This document shows, piece after piece, positions 16,842 to 26,235 of a stretch of 58,331 nucleotides of DNA; position 1 is the stretch's first letter; every line of letters starts with the position of its first letter. The notes under the pieces are model-generated. The model was not told the origin of the DNA. It saw only the letters and a program-made list of their open reading frames with translations, and did no database searches. Origin of the DNA: Bacteroidia bacterium (lineage in GTDB: Bacteria; Bacteroidota; Bacteroidia; Bacteroidales; Marinilabiliaceae); contig JAUNDI010000010.1 of assembly GCA_030526155.1 (NCBI GenBank), positions 1 through 58,331 of the forward strand, in the 5' to 3' direction. The translations under genes were made by a program, and so were the position numbers.

Positions 16842-17825
16842 ATGAGTTTTTCGCTTAAAAGATTTTGGCAATTTGTAAAGGCGGACCTTACTGAGAATAG
16901 GCTTACCTATTTGTCGGTAACTGTTGGCTCTTTCGTTGCTATGATATTGATGGCTGTTCTGTTTAATCAGATGGCTTGGGCGACTCCAATTTTGGAGGAT
17001 TTGAAGATGACATTTAATGTCTTTTCATTATTTATAATTGTTTTGACAATATGCCTTGCCTTTTGGGATATAACTAGCAAAGGAAAATTTATTGGTTTGG
17101 TTCAGAAGCCAGCTTCGATGTTTGAGAAGTTTATAGCTAGACTTTTGTTCTTTGCGTTTCTTTTTCCTATTGTACAACGTTTGTTCTTTATAATTGTAGA
17201 GTGGGGACGTGTAATATTCTGCCCAAGATTTGATGGCGATTGGTTTATGTCGATATATGGTAGGGAAGATGGAGAGTCATTTTGGGCGTATTATATGGGA
17301 GTAGACCAAGCTATAGGGTTAGCTATTCTTTTCGGTTGGTCGGCTACTTCTCTTATGATATACTTTAGTTCTACATTTGGTGGTATTAAATCCTTCCTAC
17401 ACTTTTCGGCATCGTTTATTTTTGGATTGGTAGTCTTTGTAATCATTTTGATGATGAAGGCGATAAATATGCCAATGATAAATACATATTTACCAAATAC
17501 CATAAATTCAGGAGTTGTAGCGCGTTTAGTACTCTCATGTGTAGTTATTTTTGCAGCATCGTCATTATGTATAAGATCTTTTGTGGCTAGAAATTTTAAG
17601 ATTAAGCCAGGATATAAGGGTATTGTGAGTTTTGCAGCTATGCTACTTTGCTTAGGGGTGGAGATGCTAGTTTACTCTCACATATTAGATCTTATAATAT
17701 GCGGTTGCTTAGAAGAGTCGGTAGTGTGGATGAGTACGCTCTCTGCGATTAACCTAGTGTGGTTGCTCTGTGGAGCATATCTAAATTTTGCTCATCGTCA
17801 GTTGAGTGATTTGTCGAATCGTTAA
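16842..17825 (+). CDS. multi-pass membrane protein, probable ABC transporter permease
   Basis: The start ATG at 16842 is chosen over a TTG at 16815, giving 327 aa beginning MSFSLKRFWQFVKAD, a common opening for Bacteroidota ABC-2-like permeases. About six to eight hydrophobic segments can be seen, for example near residues 30-45, 65-83, 108-130, 160-180, 195-217, 240-257, 274-290 and 295-312. No enzymatic motif is present. It follows the ATPase by 36 bases and precedes a second membrane protein by 12 bases, so it is probably half of the membrane channel. The function is inferred from position. Confidence 0.7.
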   Translation: MSFSLKRFWQFVKADLTENRLTYLSVTVGSFVAMILMAVLFNQMAWATPILEDLKMTFNVFSLFIIVLTICLAFWDITSKGKFIGLVQKPASMFEKFIARLLFFAFLFPIVQRLFFIIVEWGRVIFCPRFDGDWFMSIYGREDGESFWAYYMGVDQAIGLAILFGWSATSLMIYFSSTFGGIKSFLHFSASFIFGLVVFVIILMMKAINMPMINTYLPNTINSGVVARLVLSCVVIFAASSLCIRSFVARNFKIKPGYKGIVSFAAMLLCLGVEMLVYSHILDLIICGCLEESVVWMSTLSAINLVWLLCGAYLNFAHRQLSDLSNR

Positions 17826-17837
17826 AATATAGAGGTT

Positions 17838-18626
17838 ATGAGATTCCTTAATTATCTAGCATACGATTTTAATTGCTATCGCAAGGAGAAGATAGTTCTT
17901 GCATCGGTAATCTTTTTCACAATTATTGCTCAAGCAGTTTGTGCACAGATTGGCGGTATAATAGCAGGTTTTTTGGTAGGGATAACTTTCCCATTGTTGG
18001 TGTTATTTGTGGTATTGGGTATTTACTACATGGCTAGCCATTTTGGTGTAGCGTTCCGCAAGAAACAGACATCTATCTTGTTCTTGTCATTCCCGGTATC
18101 GGTTACTGAGAAGTTCTTTGCAAGGTTTATTAATCAGATTATTGCTCCTGTGTTGATAGCCATTCTTTCGGCATCGTGTGCATTTGGGTTGCTCGCAATT
18201 ATCAACAAATTGTACCCATTGGAGATCTTTAGTGTATTTGAGGTTGTGAATATGAGAGCAGTTTCTGATATGCCATTCTATCCTTTTATGGAGAGAGTTG
18301 CATGGATAGCTTTTGTTTCAAACATGTTCTCCTTGTGTGTAATGATGTTGGGTAGTCTTGTTTTTGGTCGTTATGCCATAATAAAGACGATAGTAAGCTA
18401 CACCATCTTGTCGTGGATTATATCTCCATTAATTTATAATAATAAAGAGATAATGAAATACACGATGGAGTTGCAAGGTAATCCAGACCCTGTATTGCTT
18501 AACGACTTTTTCAGTAATATGTTTACAGACGCTATGTTTGTATATTACGGAGTTATGATTGTTATAGTAATTGCTATATCATATATATTATTTAAACGTA
18601 AGACCATAATTAAGCTAGGTTTCTAG
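17838..18626 (+). CDS. multi-pass membrane protein, probable ABC transporter permease
   Basis: The 262-aa protein begins MRFLNYLAYDFNCYRKEK, a cytoplasmic opening followed by about six hydrophobic segments (near 22-38, 42-70, 92-120, 150-175, 185-200 and 238-255). It resembles ABC-2-type permeases of Bacteroidota lacking soluble domains. Together with the preceding membrane protein and the ATPase it would form an ABC exporter or immunity-type complex. The assignment rests on hydrophobicity and gene order; no substrate is suggested. Confidence 0.7.
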   Translation: MRFLNYLAYDFNCYRKEKIVLASVIFFTIIAQAVCAQIGGIIAGFLVGITFPLLVLFVVLGIYYMASHFGVAFRKKQTSILFLSFPVSVTEKFFARFINQIIAPVLIAILSASCAFGLLAIINKLYPLEIFSVFEVVNMRAVSDMPFYPFMERVAWIAFVSNMFSLCVMMLGSLVFGRYAIIKTIVSYTILSWIISPLIYNNKEIMKYTMELQGNPDPVLLNDFFSNMFTDAMFVYYGVMIVIVIAISYILFKRKTIIKLGF

Positions 18627-18685
18627 TTGTAAATTATCTCCATTCAAATACCGCTCTCAAATCTCTAAGTTTAACCAAATAGTAT

Positions 18686-19042
18686 ATGAGTATGGAATTT
18701 AAAGATAACAAACCTATTTATATGCAGATTGCATCGCGTATATGTGATGAGATCTTGACGCATACGTATAAAGTAGATGAGCGCATACCTAGTGTACGTG
18801 AGTATGCAGCAAATCTTGAGGTGAATACCAACACAGTAGTACGTTCGTTTGACTATTTGCAGAATAATGGTATCATATACAACAAGCGTGGTATGGGATT
18901 TTATGTTTCTGCAGATGCAGACAAGATTATCATGGATATTCGCAAGTCTGCTTTTGTGAACGACGTTTTGCCTGAAGTCTTTGGGGAGATGCGAATATTG
19001 GGTATCTCTATTGACGAGGTAATTCAATTATGGAATAAATAG
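18686..19042 (+). CDS. GntR family regulator, YtrA-like
   Basis: The 118-aa protein has an N-terminal GntR winged helix (KPIYMQIASRICDEILTHTYKVDERIPSVREYAANLEVNTNTVVRSFDYLQNNGII), followed by a short helical tail of about 40 residues rather than a large effector domain, the hallmark of the YtrA subfamily. These regulators usually repress the ABC operon they belong to. Here the gene is last instead of first, 59 bases after the second permease. ATG 18686 is used; an ATG two codons later is equally plausible. The ligand is unknown. Confidence 0.88.
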   Translation: MSMEFKDNKPIYMQIASRICDEILTHTYKVDERIPSVREYAANLEVNTNTVVRSFDYLQNNGIIYNKRGMGFYVSADADKIIMDIRKSAFVNDVLPEVFGEMRILGISIDEVIQLWNK

Positions 19043-19065
19043 CACGTCTCGTCCGGAAAAACCAC

Positions 19066-19073
19066 TATCTTTG
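19066..19073 (+). promoter_or_regulatory. -7 box of the mnmA promoter
   Basis: TATCTTTG, 25 bases before the mnmA ATG. No clear -33 TTTG is seen upstream. Confidence 0.4.
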
Positions 19074-19098
19074 CCTTCTGTAAAAATCCAATCAGAGT

Positions 19099-20298
19099 AT
19101 GGCAAAAGTAGTAATAGGAATGTCCGGCGGTGTTGATTCTAGTGTAGCTGCCTATGTATTGATGCAGCAAGGTCATGAAGTAGAGGCCTTGTTTATGCGC
19201 AATTGGACAGATACTACTGGTGTACTTAAAGGCGACTGCCCCTGGTTGGACGATAAGTTCGACGCAGAGGCAGTCGCTCGTAAGTTAGGTATACCATTTC
19301 ACATGGTTGACCTCTCGGCCGAGTATAGGGCTAGGGTAGTAGATTATATGTTTGATGAGTATGCTAAAGGTCGTACTCCTAATCCTGATGTCCTTTGTAA
19401 TAGAGAGATAAAGTTTGACGTATTTCTCCGTGAGGCCTTGAAGTTGGGTGCAGACTATGTAGCTACAGGTCATTATTGTCGTAAGGAGACTGTTGTTGGT
19501 CCTGATGGAAAGGAGATACATAAGCTTTTGGCAGGCTCTGACCCAAATAAAGATCAAAGTTATTTTCTATGTCAGCTATCGCAAGAGCAACTTGCCAAGG
19601 CAATGTTTCCGATAGGGGATATGTTGAAGCCAGAGGTACGCAAGATTGCTAATGAACTAAATTTGGTAACTGCACACAAGAAGGATTCACAAGGAATATG
19701 TTTTGTGGGTAAGGTAGATTTACCTGTATTTTTACAGCAGAAGCTAAAGGCAAGAGAGGGAAAAGTGTTCTTGATAGAGCCAGATTGTAAGATATTTGAG
19801 AGAGATTGGGCATTGGCAGATAAGGAAGGTGTTTCAGATGAAGACCTTGAGGCACTTGCTCAGCCATATCCATTGCACCCTATGTATGGTCGCAAGGTAG
19901 GTACGCACATTGGTGCGCAATATTATACAATTGGTCAGCGTAAGGGGTTAAATATTGGAGGTTTCCCAGAGCCACTATTTGTGATAGGGACGAATATTGA
20001 GCATAATCAGATATTCTTGGGTATGAGTGATAGGCATCCTGGTCTACATAGAAAGGTACTCAAGATATCTTCTGACGAGATGCATTGGGTAATGCCTACA
20101 GAGGAGATTGGGGTAAACGATGAGCGTAGGTTTCAAATTCGAATTAGATACCGTCAGCCATTGCAAGAGGGTAGACTTTTGCGTAGGGGCAGTGCATACT
20201 ACGTGGTATTTGATGAACCTCAAAGAGGAATTACGGCAGGGCAATTTTGTGCTTTGTATGATGGAGATGTCCTAGTGGCGTCGGGAGTTATAAGTTAA
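19099..20298 (+). CDS. mnmA: tRNA 2-thiouridylase
   Basis: MnmA installs the 2-thio group on U34 of tRNAs for Lys, Glu and Gln, using ATP and a sulfur relay. Visible are the PP-loop SGGVDSS (9-15), the catalytic Cys100 in NPDVLCNREIKFD and the second Cys201 in SQGICFVGK. The 399-aa length exceeds the common 360. Relative to typical family members there seems to be an extra segment around 205-250 (KAREGKVFLIEPDCKIFERD and neighbours). The C-terminal region has the expected YYTIGQRKGLNIGG and beta-barrel segment. It is followed 18 bases later by a yihY-like gene. Cytosolic. Confidence 0.94.
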   Translation: MAKVVIGMSGGVDSSVAAYVLMQQGHEVEALFMRNWTDTTGVLKGDCPWLDDKFDAEAVARKLGIPFHMVDLSAEYRARVVDYMFDEYAKGRTPNPDVLCNREIKFDVFLREALKLGADYVATGHYCRKETVVGPDGKEIHKLLAGSDPNKDQSYFLCQLSQEQLAKAMFPIGDMLKPEVRKIANELNLVTAHKKDSQGICFVGKVDLPVFLQQKLKAREGKVFLIEPDCKIFERDWALADKEGVSDEDLEALAQPYPLHPMYGRKVGTHIGAQYYTIGQRKGLNIGGFPEPLFVIGTNIEHNQIFLGMSDRHPGLHRKVLKISSDEMHWVMPTEEIGVNDERRFQIRIRYRQPLQEGRLLRRGSAYYVVFDEPQRGITAGQFCALYDGDVLVASGVIS

Positions 20299-20316
20299 TT
20301 ACTATTTTACTAAAAG

Positions 20317-21624
20317 ATGAAAGGTGTTGGAAGTATTGTAGATGGAGGAAAAGAGGTAATCCATCAGTGTAAGAATATAATAAAGACAGGAAAAGGAGAG
20401 GGGCCACTTTCCTCGATTGTAATTACTGTTGTAGAGGCAATAAAGAAGTATAATCGAGATAAGTGTGGCGATAAGGCATCAGCCTTGACATATTATACTG
20501 TATTATCCATAGTTCCTCTAGCAGCTATGGCCTTTGGTATAGCTAATGCCTTTGGCTTTTATGAGGTATTACGTCAGCTTATCATGGACGGCTTTAAGGG
20601 GCATGAGATGGTAGCTGAGTATCTTCTTGAGTTTTCTGACAAATATATTGCCCACATGAAAGGTGGTGTAATAGCTGGAGTGGGACTAGGTATGTTATTT
20701 TGGTCGGTTATGACGCTTATTGGGCATACTGAGGCAACATTTAATCAGATATGGGGTGTGACAAAATCGCGTTCTGTTGTAAGGAAGTTTTCTGATTATA
20801 TATCTATTGTTCTCATTGCCATTATTGCTCTTGTTGCATCTTCTAGTTTTTTGGTAAATGTGACAAGTCAGATAAGCCATAATGTCGAGTTGGCAAAAGT
20901 GTGGACTATAGTGTTAAGTACGGTACCTATTATATTTTTGGCATTAGGACTTATGCTTATATATATGATTTTAACTAATACTAATGTAAAACCTAAATCG
21001 GCACTATATGGAGGTGTAGTAGGAGCATTGGGTATTATAGTTACTCAGTATATATATATGTATTTTCAGATAGGAATTTCTAGTAATAATGCTATATATG
21101 GTAGTTTTGCTGCTGTTCCTCTCTTTTTGATATGGATGCGTACCATGTGGTTTATAGTCGTTTTAGGCTCTGAGGTAGCCTATTTACATCAGAATGTGAA
21201 GAATACTAGACAAGAGGCGGATGTGGATGGTTATAGTATAGGCTTTCGTCGTAAAATAATGGTTTGTATAGCCAATTATATAAGTCTACGTTTTGCAGAT
21301 AAAGATAAGAGTGCCCCTACATCAGAAGAGATAGCCCAAGAACTTGGGTTAGAGCATCCTATAGTGGTACTACTACTCAAGAGATTGGTAGAAGCAAAGT
21401 TGGTATCAGAGATTCAGAGTGAGAAATATAAAGAGGTCTATTATCAGCCAGCAGTTGATACTAATGTGATGACGCTCAATATGTTTCTTAATAAGGTAGA
21501 GTCGGTAGGTGATACTAAAGACTTGCTAGATAATAAGAGATATCAGAAGATAGCTAGTGGGCTAGATAATTATGTTTATTCACCAGATAGTGAGTTGGGT
21601 AAAGTATTAATCAAAGAATTGTAA
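20317..21624 (+). CDS. YihY/BrkB family membrane protein with C-terminal winged helix
   Basis: The 435-aa protein belongs to the YihY/BrkB (formerly called RNase BN) family of inner-membrane proteins. The family core KCGDKASALTYYTVLSIVPLAAMAFGIA begins near residue 53 and about six transmembrane helices follow to residue 295. After the membrane part a cytosolic region of about 120 residues contains a winged-helix-like segment (SEEIAQELGLEHPIVVLLLKRLVEAKLVSEI). This extension occurs in other Bacteroidota members. The biochemical role is unknown; RNase activity is not indicated. The stop codon is 4 bases before the topB start, so the two are probably translated from one message. Confidence 0.88.
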   Translation: MKGVGSIVDGGKEVIHQCKNIIKTGKGEGPLSSIVITVVEAIKKYNRDKCGDKASALTYYTVLSIVPLAAMAFGIANAFGFYEVLRQLIMDGFKGHEMVAEYLLEFSDKYIAHMKGGVIAGVGLGMLFWSVMTLIGHTEATFNQIWGVTKSRSVVRKFSDYISIVLIAIIALVASSSFLVNVTSQISHNVELAKVWTIVLSTVPIIFLALGLMLIYMILTNTNVKPKSALYGGVVGALGIIVTQYIYMYFQIGISSNNAIYGSFAAVPLFLIWMRTMWFIVVLGSEVAYLHQNVKNTRQEADVDGYSIGFRRKIMVCIANYISLRFADKDKSAPTSEEIAQELGLEHPIVVLLLKRLVEAKLVSEIQSEKYKEVYYQPAVDTNVMTLNMFLNKVESVGDTKDLLDNKRYQKIASGLDNYVYSPDSELGKVLIKEL

Positions 21625-21628
21625 TAAG

Positions 21629-24067
21629 GTGAAACTCTGTATAGCCGAGAAACCATCTGTAGCTGCTGAAATAGCTAAAGTGTTGGGGTGCAACCAACGC
21701 AACAATGGCTATTATTCAGGAGGCGACTATTGTGTGACGTGGGTTTTTGGTCATTTGTGCGAATTGAAAGAGCCTCATGATTATGACCCAACGTTGAAAA
21801 GATGGGATTTTTCTACGTTGCCCATTTTGCCACAGCGATTTGGTATTAAGGTAAAAGATGACCAAGGCGTAAAGCGTCAGTTTAATATTATCAAGCATCT
21901 AGTTGAGTCGGCTGAAGAGGTAATAAACTGCGGCGATGCCGGTCAGGAGGGAGAGTTGATACAGCGATGGGTGTTACAATTGGCCGAAATGAAGTGTCCA
22001 ATGACGCGATTGTGGATTTCTTCATTGACAGAAGAGGCTATTCGCGAAGGATTTAATAGCTTAAGACCAAGTTCAGACTTTGATAAACTATATGCCGCCG
22101 GAGCTGCTAGAGCTATGGGCGACTGGTTGCTTGGTATGAATGCGACCCGTGCATATACGTTGAAATATGGTGGACAAGGGGTGGTGTTGTCCATTGGTAG
22201 GGTGCAGACGCCAACCTTGGCATTGATAGTAAATAGATATTTAGAGATACAGAACTTCAAGCCAGAGTCGTATTGGGAGTTGAAGACTGTATATCGAGAT
22301 GTGACCTTCAGTGCAACAAAGGGAAAGTTTAAGTCGGTAGAAGAGGCACAACAGGCATTGGTAGCCATACAAGATAAGCCATTTACCATTACTGATGTAC
22401 AGACCAAGAAAGGAGTGGAAGCCCCACCTAGGTTGTTTGACCTTACATCCTTACAAGTTGAGTGTAATAAGAAGTTTGGCTTTTCTGCTGATGATACTTT
22501 GAGGTTGATTCAGAGTTTGTATGAGAAGAAACTATCTACATATCCACGTGTAGATACTACATATTTGTCGGATGATATTTATCCGAAGGTACCAAGTATT
22601 CTTCAAGGGTTAGCGCCTTATCAAAACCTTGTAGCTCCTATATTGAATGGAGGTAAAATAAGAAAGAATAAAAAGGTATTTGATAATTCGAAGGTAACGG
22701 ACCATCATGCTATTATACCTACGGGAGTACCTCCACATCCTAATTTGACTAGAGAGGAGAAGTTGGTTTATGATCAAATAACACGACGTTTTATAGCAAA
22801 TTTCTATCCTGATAGTGAGATTTCTACAACCACTGTTATGGGAGAGTCTGCGGAGGTTGGCTTTAAGTCGACAGGAAAGCAGATACTATCACAAGGGTGG
22901 CGAGATGTATATAAAGGTGTTAGTCAGGTTAGTGCCAACGATGACGAAAAAAAGCAAGATGGTGATGCTACGTCAAATCAGGTAATGCCAGACTTTCAGA
23001 CAGGAGAGAGCGGTCAGCACTCCCCAGCCGTTCAAGAGAAGCAGACCACACCACCTAAGCCATATACGGAGGCCACATTACTCCGAGCTATGGAGACGGC
23101 GGGCAAGCAGGTGGATGACGAAGAGCTACGAGACTTGATGAAAGACAATGGTATTGGGCGCCCATCAACCCGAGCAGCTATTATAGAGACCCTTTTTAAG
23201 AGGAAATTTATTGTCAAAGAGAAGAAGAATCTTCAGCCTACGCAGACAGGTTTAAGGCTTATTGCCACAATAAAGAACGACCTATTGAAGAGTGTTGAGC
23301 TAACAGGACAGTGGGAGAAGAAACTAAGAGAGATAGAGCGAGGAGAGTATGATGCCTCTGTATTTCTTAATGAGATGAGACAGATGGTATCAGAGGTGGT
23401 GCAAGTGGTATATTACGACCGTACTGCTGAGCGTATTGAACTTGCTAAGATACTCAGTGGAGAGAAAGGCAAGTCGGCAAAAACGCCAGCTACGCAAAAG
23501 TCAAAAAAGGAGACAAATGCAGCGGATGAGTCGGCATTAGTCTGCCCAAGATGTTCGCGTCCGATAGTAAAAGGCAAGACGGCATGGGGCTGTATGGGGT
23601 ATACTGAGGGGTGTAATGTACGAGTACCATTTGAGATGTATGGGAAAAAGATATCAGCTACTCAGCTTAAGGCACTATTGACAAAAGGAAAGACCCCTGT
23701 AATCAAGGGATTGCAAGTAGATGGAGGAAAAGTAGATGCAAGTTTGGCATTTGACTCTTCATTCTCCATCATTTTGCAAGCCTCAGAGAGTAAGGCGATT
23801 GACATATCGGAGATAAAATGTCCTATTTGTGGTAAGGCGATGGTACAAGGAAATGCTGCATGGGGGTGTACGGGTTATACTTCTGGGTGTAGATTTGTTG
23901 TTCCATTTACCTTTATGGGGAAGCAACTTACGGTTACCCATCTATCTGTATTATGTAAGAAAGGCAAGACAGGTGTGATTAACGGTTTTGTTGGGCAGAG
24001 TGGTGTAAAGATGAGCGGGCGTATAGTTGTAGACAAAGGTACTGGTCAGTTAGGATTAGAAGAGTAG
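21629..24067 (+). CDS. topB: DNA topoisomerase III-type protein
   Basis: A type IA topoisomerase that relaxes and decatenates DNA through a tyrosine-DNA link. The TOPRIM domain has E7 (CIAEKPSVAAEIA) and the acidic DAGQEGEL motif. The catalytic tyrosine is Y305 in TYPRVDTTYL, and DNGIGRPSTRA follows near residue 505. The C-terminus carries two cysteine-ribbon modules (CPRCSRPIVKGKTAWGCMGY and CPICGKAMVQGNAAWGCTGY), each continuing with a similar FMGKQLT-type segment. The start is GTG at 21629, 4 bases after the yihY stop. The 812-aa length is larger than E. coli TopB because of the ribbons. A polar, low-complexity linker lies at about 440-475. Confidence 0.93.
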   Translation: MKLCIAEKPSVAAEIAKVLGCNQRNNGYYSGGDYCVTWVFGHLCELKEPHDYDPTLKRWDFSTLPILPQRFGIKVKDDQGVKRQFNIIKHLVESAEEVINCGDAGQEGELIQRWVLQLAEMKCPMTRLWISSLTEEAIREGFNSLRPSSDFDKLYAAGAARAMGDWLLGMNATRAYTLKYGGQGVVLSIGRVQTPTLALIVNRYLEIQNFKPESYWELKTVYRDVTFSATKGKFKSVEEAQQALVAIQDKPFTITDVQTKKGVEAPPRLFDLTSLQVECNKKFGFSADDTLRLIQSLYEKKLSTYPRVDTTYLSDDIYPKVPSILQGLAPYQNLVAPILNGGKIRKNKKVFDNSKVTDHHAIIPTGVPPHPNLTREEKLVYDQITRRFIANFYPDSEISTTTVMGESAEVGFKSTGKQILSQGWRDVYKGVSQVSANDDEKKQDGDATSNQVMPDFQTGESGQHSPAVQEKQTTPPKPYTEATLLRAMETAGKQVDDEELRDLMKDNGIGRPSTRAAIIETLFKRKFIVKEKKNLQPTQTGLRLIATIKNDLLKSVELTGQWEKKLREIERGEYDASVFLNEMRQMVSEVVQVVYYDRTAERIELAKILSGEKGKSAKTPATQKSKKETNAADESALVCPRCSRPIVKGKTAWGCMGYTEGCNVRVPFEMYGKKISATQLKALLTKGKTPVIKGLQVDGGKVDASLAFDSSFSIILQASESKAIDISEIKCPICGKAMVQGNAAWGCTGYTSGCRFVVPFTFMGKQLTVTHLSVLCKKGKTGVINGFVGQSGVKMSGRIVVDKGTGQLGLEE

Positions 24068-24228
24068 TTATGTTTTTATTCTTTATGAATTCGTAAAATA
24101 GTATAATTCTGACTTTTGTTTTTCATTTTGTTGTAACCTTATGAGGGGTGAGGCGTAATAGCAGATACAAAGTTGAGATATAGTTTATATAAAGATACTC
24201 TTTAGTTGGTTTTTGATTTATTACTGTG

Positions 24229-24275
24229 GCGCCGAGATTTACCTGTTAGTTAGTGTAGTCTCGGCGTCGCTTTTT
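24229..24275 (+). terminator. Rho-independent terminator downstream of topB
   Basis: GCGCCGAGA pairs with TCTCGGCG around a 21-base loop and is followed by TTTTTGTTTT. It lies about 160 bases past the topB stop. Confidence 0.7.
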
Positions 24276-24293
24276 GTTTTAGTTGTCTAACAT

Positions 24294-24337
24294 ATGCACC
24301 AAGGGAGCACTCGGGGAGCACCCTATGAGCACCCTTC
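24294..24337. repeat. 11-bp unit array, locus D
   Basis: Four contiguous units: ATGCACCAAGG, then GAGCACTCGGG, then GAGCACCCTAT, then GAGCACCCTTC. The unit GAGCACTCGGG recurs exactly at locus G. The array lies in the 394-base gap between topB and the GH9 gene. That gap otherwise holds the topB terminator and the GH9 promoter box and no gene. Confidence 0.7.
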
Positions 24338-24428
24338 TTCATCGTAGATTTTTTATTTGAGAAATTATTGGAGCTAGTTTTTTAGTTGATTATTCGCTCA
24401 AAAATTTTCTTATTAGAAGTACTTATCT

Positions 24429-24436
24429 TATTTTTG
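24429..24436 (+). promoter_or_regulatory. -7 box of the GH9 gene promoter
   Basis: TATTTTTG fits TAnnTTTG, 26 bases before the ATG. No good -33 box is seen at normal spacing. Confidence 0.35.
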
Positions 24437-24461
24437 TACAAACTCACATTCACATACTATT

Positions 24462-26216
24462 ATGAATAAGAAGATATTCTCATGCATGTTAGCAAGTGTA
24501 GCTACGGTAGCGGCTACAATGTCGTTTAGTTCTTGTACTTCTACAGCAGAAGGGGAGGCAGCGCGTATATTGATGAATCAAGTTGCGTTTTATCCTAATT
24601 CAGATAAAGAGGCTATACTAGATACAGCCTATGTTGGTCCTGTTGAGATTTACGATGCTTCAGGAAATAGGGTAATGAAGGTAAATGCTATTCCAGGGTT
24701 GGAGTCGCCTTTTTCGGGACAGAAGCGTAGTAGGATAGTATTTTCTGATTTAAAGACAGTGGGAGATTATGAGCTTCGCATAGGTAAGAATGTAAAGCAT
24801 TTTGCGATTAGAGAAGATGCTTTGAGAGATGCCACTAGAGCTGCGCTTAAGGCCTTTTATTATCAGCGTTCGGGCGTTGAATTAGAGGAGAGGTATGCAG
24901 GCAAGTGGGCTCGACCAATGGGGCATCCTGATACACAGGTAATGGTTCACCCTACGGCTGCTACAAAGAAGAGACCAGCAGGCACAATAATAAGTTCGCC
25001 ATTTGGGTGGTATGATGCTGGAGACTATAATAAATATATTGTTAATTCGGCATACTCTATTGGTGTTATGTTTCAGATGTATGAGATGATACCAGAGTAT
25101 TTTGCAAAATTGGATGTAAACATACCAGAGTCTGGCGATGATGTTCCTGATTTGCTTGATGAGATATACTTCAATTTGAAGTGGATGGTAACCATGCAAG
25201 ATACGGATGGAGGATTGTACCATAAGTTGACCACCCCAAATTTTGAGGGATTTATTATGCCAACAGAGTGCCAGCAACAGCGCTATGTAGTTCAAAAGAC
25301 GGTAACAGCTTCGTACGATTATGCTGCATGTATGGCGATGGCATCAAGAATTTACTCGAAATATGAGGAGTATTCTGAATTTGCTAAGACAGCTATTGAG
25401 AGTGCAAAGAGGGCATATGAGTGGGCGAAGGCAAATCCTACAGCATTTTATACACAGAGCGCGAATAATGAGAAGTACGATCCAGATGTAACAACTGGTG
25501 AGTATGGAGATGGCAGTGCTGCAGATGAGCAGATGTGGGCAGCTGTTGAGTTGTACCTCACAACAGGAGATGAATCGTATATTGAAGGGTTGGAGTTGCC
25601 ATCGGCCTATGGCTTGAATTCATGGGGTAATGTGGCATCTTTGGCACAATGGGAGATGATTTCGAAAGATGCATTAAAAGAGACAGAGGCATCAAAGGTG
25701 CAACTTGAGCAGTTCAAGGCATATATAGAGACTTTGAGAGAGAAGGCGAAGAGATCTGACTTTTCGTGTGCATATGGTGCGGTTGCCACTGATTTTCATT
25801 GGGGATGCTTATCGGAAGGGTGCTGTAATGCAGGTGCAGAGTTGTTGCGAGCAAGTTATTTGTTAGGTGAAGAGTATTCGGATTGCAAAGCCCTAGCGTT
25901 AGCCAATGCTGATTATATGTTAGGACGTAACCCTATGGATAACTGCTATGTGACAGGTCTAGGAGTAAAGAGCACTATGTATCCTCATCATAGAATATCG
26001 CATGCTGATTCTGTAGAGGAGCCTATCCCAGGTCTTTTGGCTGGAGGCCCTAACCCTGGTAAGCAAGATGGATTGAATTATCCTATAGATTATCCAGATA
26101 TGTGTTATCTTGATGATATGAATTCGTATGCATCTAATGAGATAGCTATAAACTGGAATGCTTCGCTAGTAGCCTTTTTGGCAGCAGTAGACGAGGCGTA
26201 TAGTGTAGAGAAGTAA
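24462..26216 (+). CDS. glycoside hydrolase family 9 cellulase-type lipoprotein
   Basis: A predicted endo- or exo-acting beta-glucanase exported as a lipoprotein. The signal peptide ends in the lipobox SSC (FSSCTST, Cys24 or 25). Residues about 33-115 form the Ig-like N-terminal domain typical of GH9 (LMNQVAFYPN to YELRIGKNVKHFAIRED). The catalytic (alpha/alpha)6 domain follows with the DAGD motif (D185 and D188) giving the base, the HHR motif at 509-511, and the acid glutamate E560 in YASNEIAINWNA. The 584-aa length is normal. All catalytic residues are intact. It stands alone without a SusC/SusD pair. The substrate could be cellulose, mixed-linkage glucan or xyloglucan fragments. Confidence 0.9.
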   Translation: MNKKIFSCMLASVATVAATMSFSSCTSTAEGEAARILMNQVAFYPNSDKEAILDTAYVGPVEIYDASGNRVMKVNAIPGLESPFSGQKRSRIVFSDLKTVGDYELRIGKNVKHFAIREDALRDATRAALKAFYYQRSGVELEERYAGKWARPMGHPDTQVMVHPTAATKKRPAGTIISSPFGWYDAGDYNKYIVNSAYSIGVMFQMYEMIPEYFAKLDVNIPESGDDVPDLLDEIYFNLKWMVTMQDTDGGLYHKLTTPNFEGFIMPTECQQQRYVVQKTVTASYDYAACMAMASRIYSKYEEYSEFAKTAIESAKRAYEWAKANPTAFYTQSANNEKYDPDVTTGEYGDGSAADEQMWAAVELYLTTGDESYIEGLELPSAYGLNSWGNVASLAQWEMISKDALKETEASKVQLEQFKAYIETLREKAKRSDFSCAYGAVATDFHWGCLSEGCCNAGAELLRASYLLGEEYSDCKALALANADYMLGRNPMDNCYVTGLGVKSTMYPHHRISHADSVEEPIPGLLAGGPNPGKQDGLNYPIDYPDMCYLDDMNSYASNEIAINWNASLVAFLAAVDEAYSVEK

Positions 26217-26235
26217 ATAACAATAGAGTAATATT

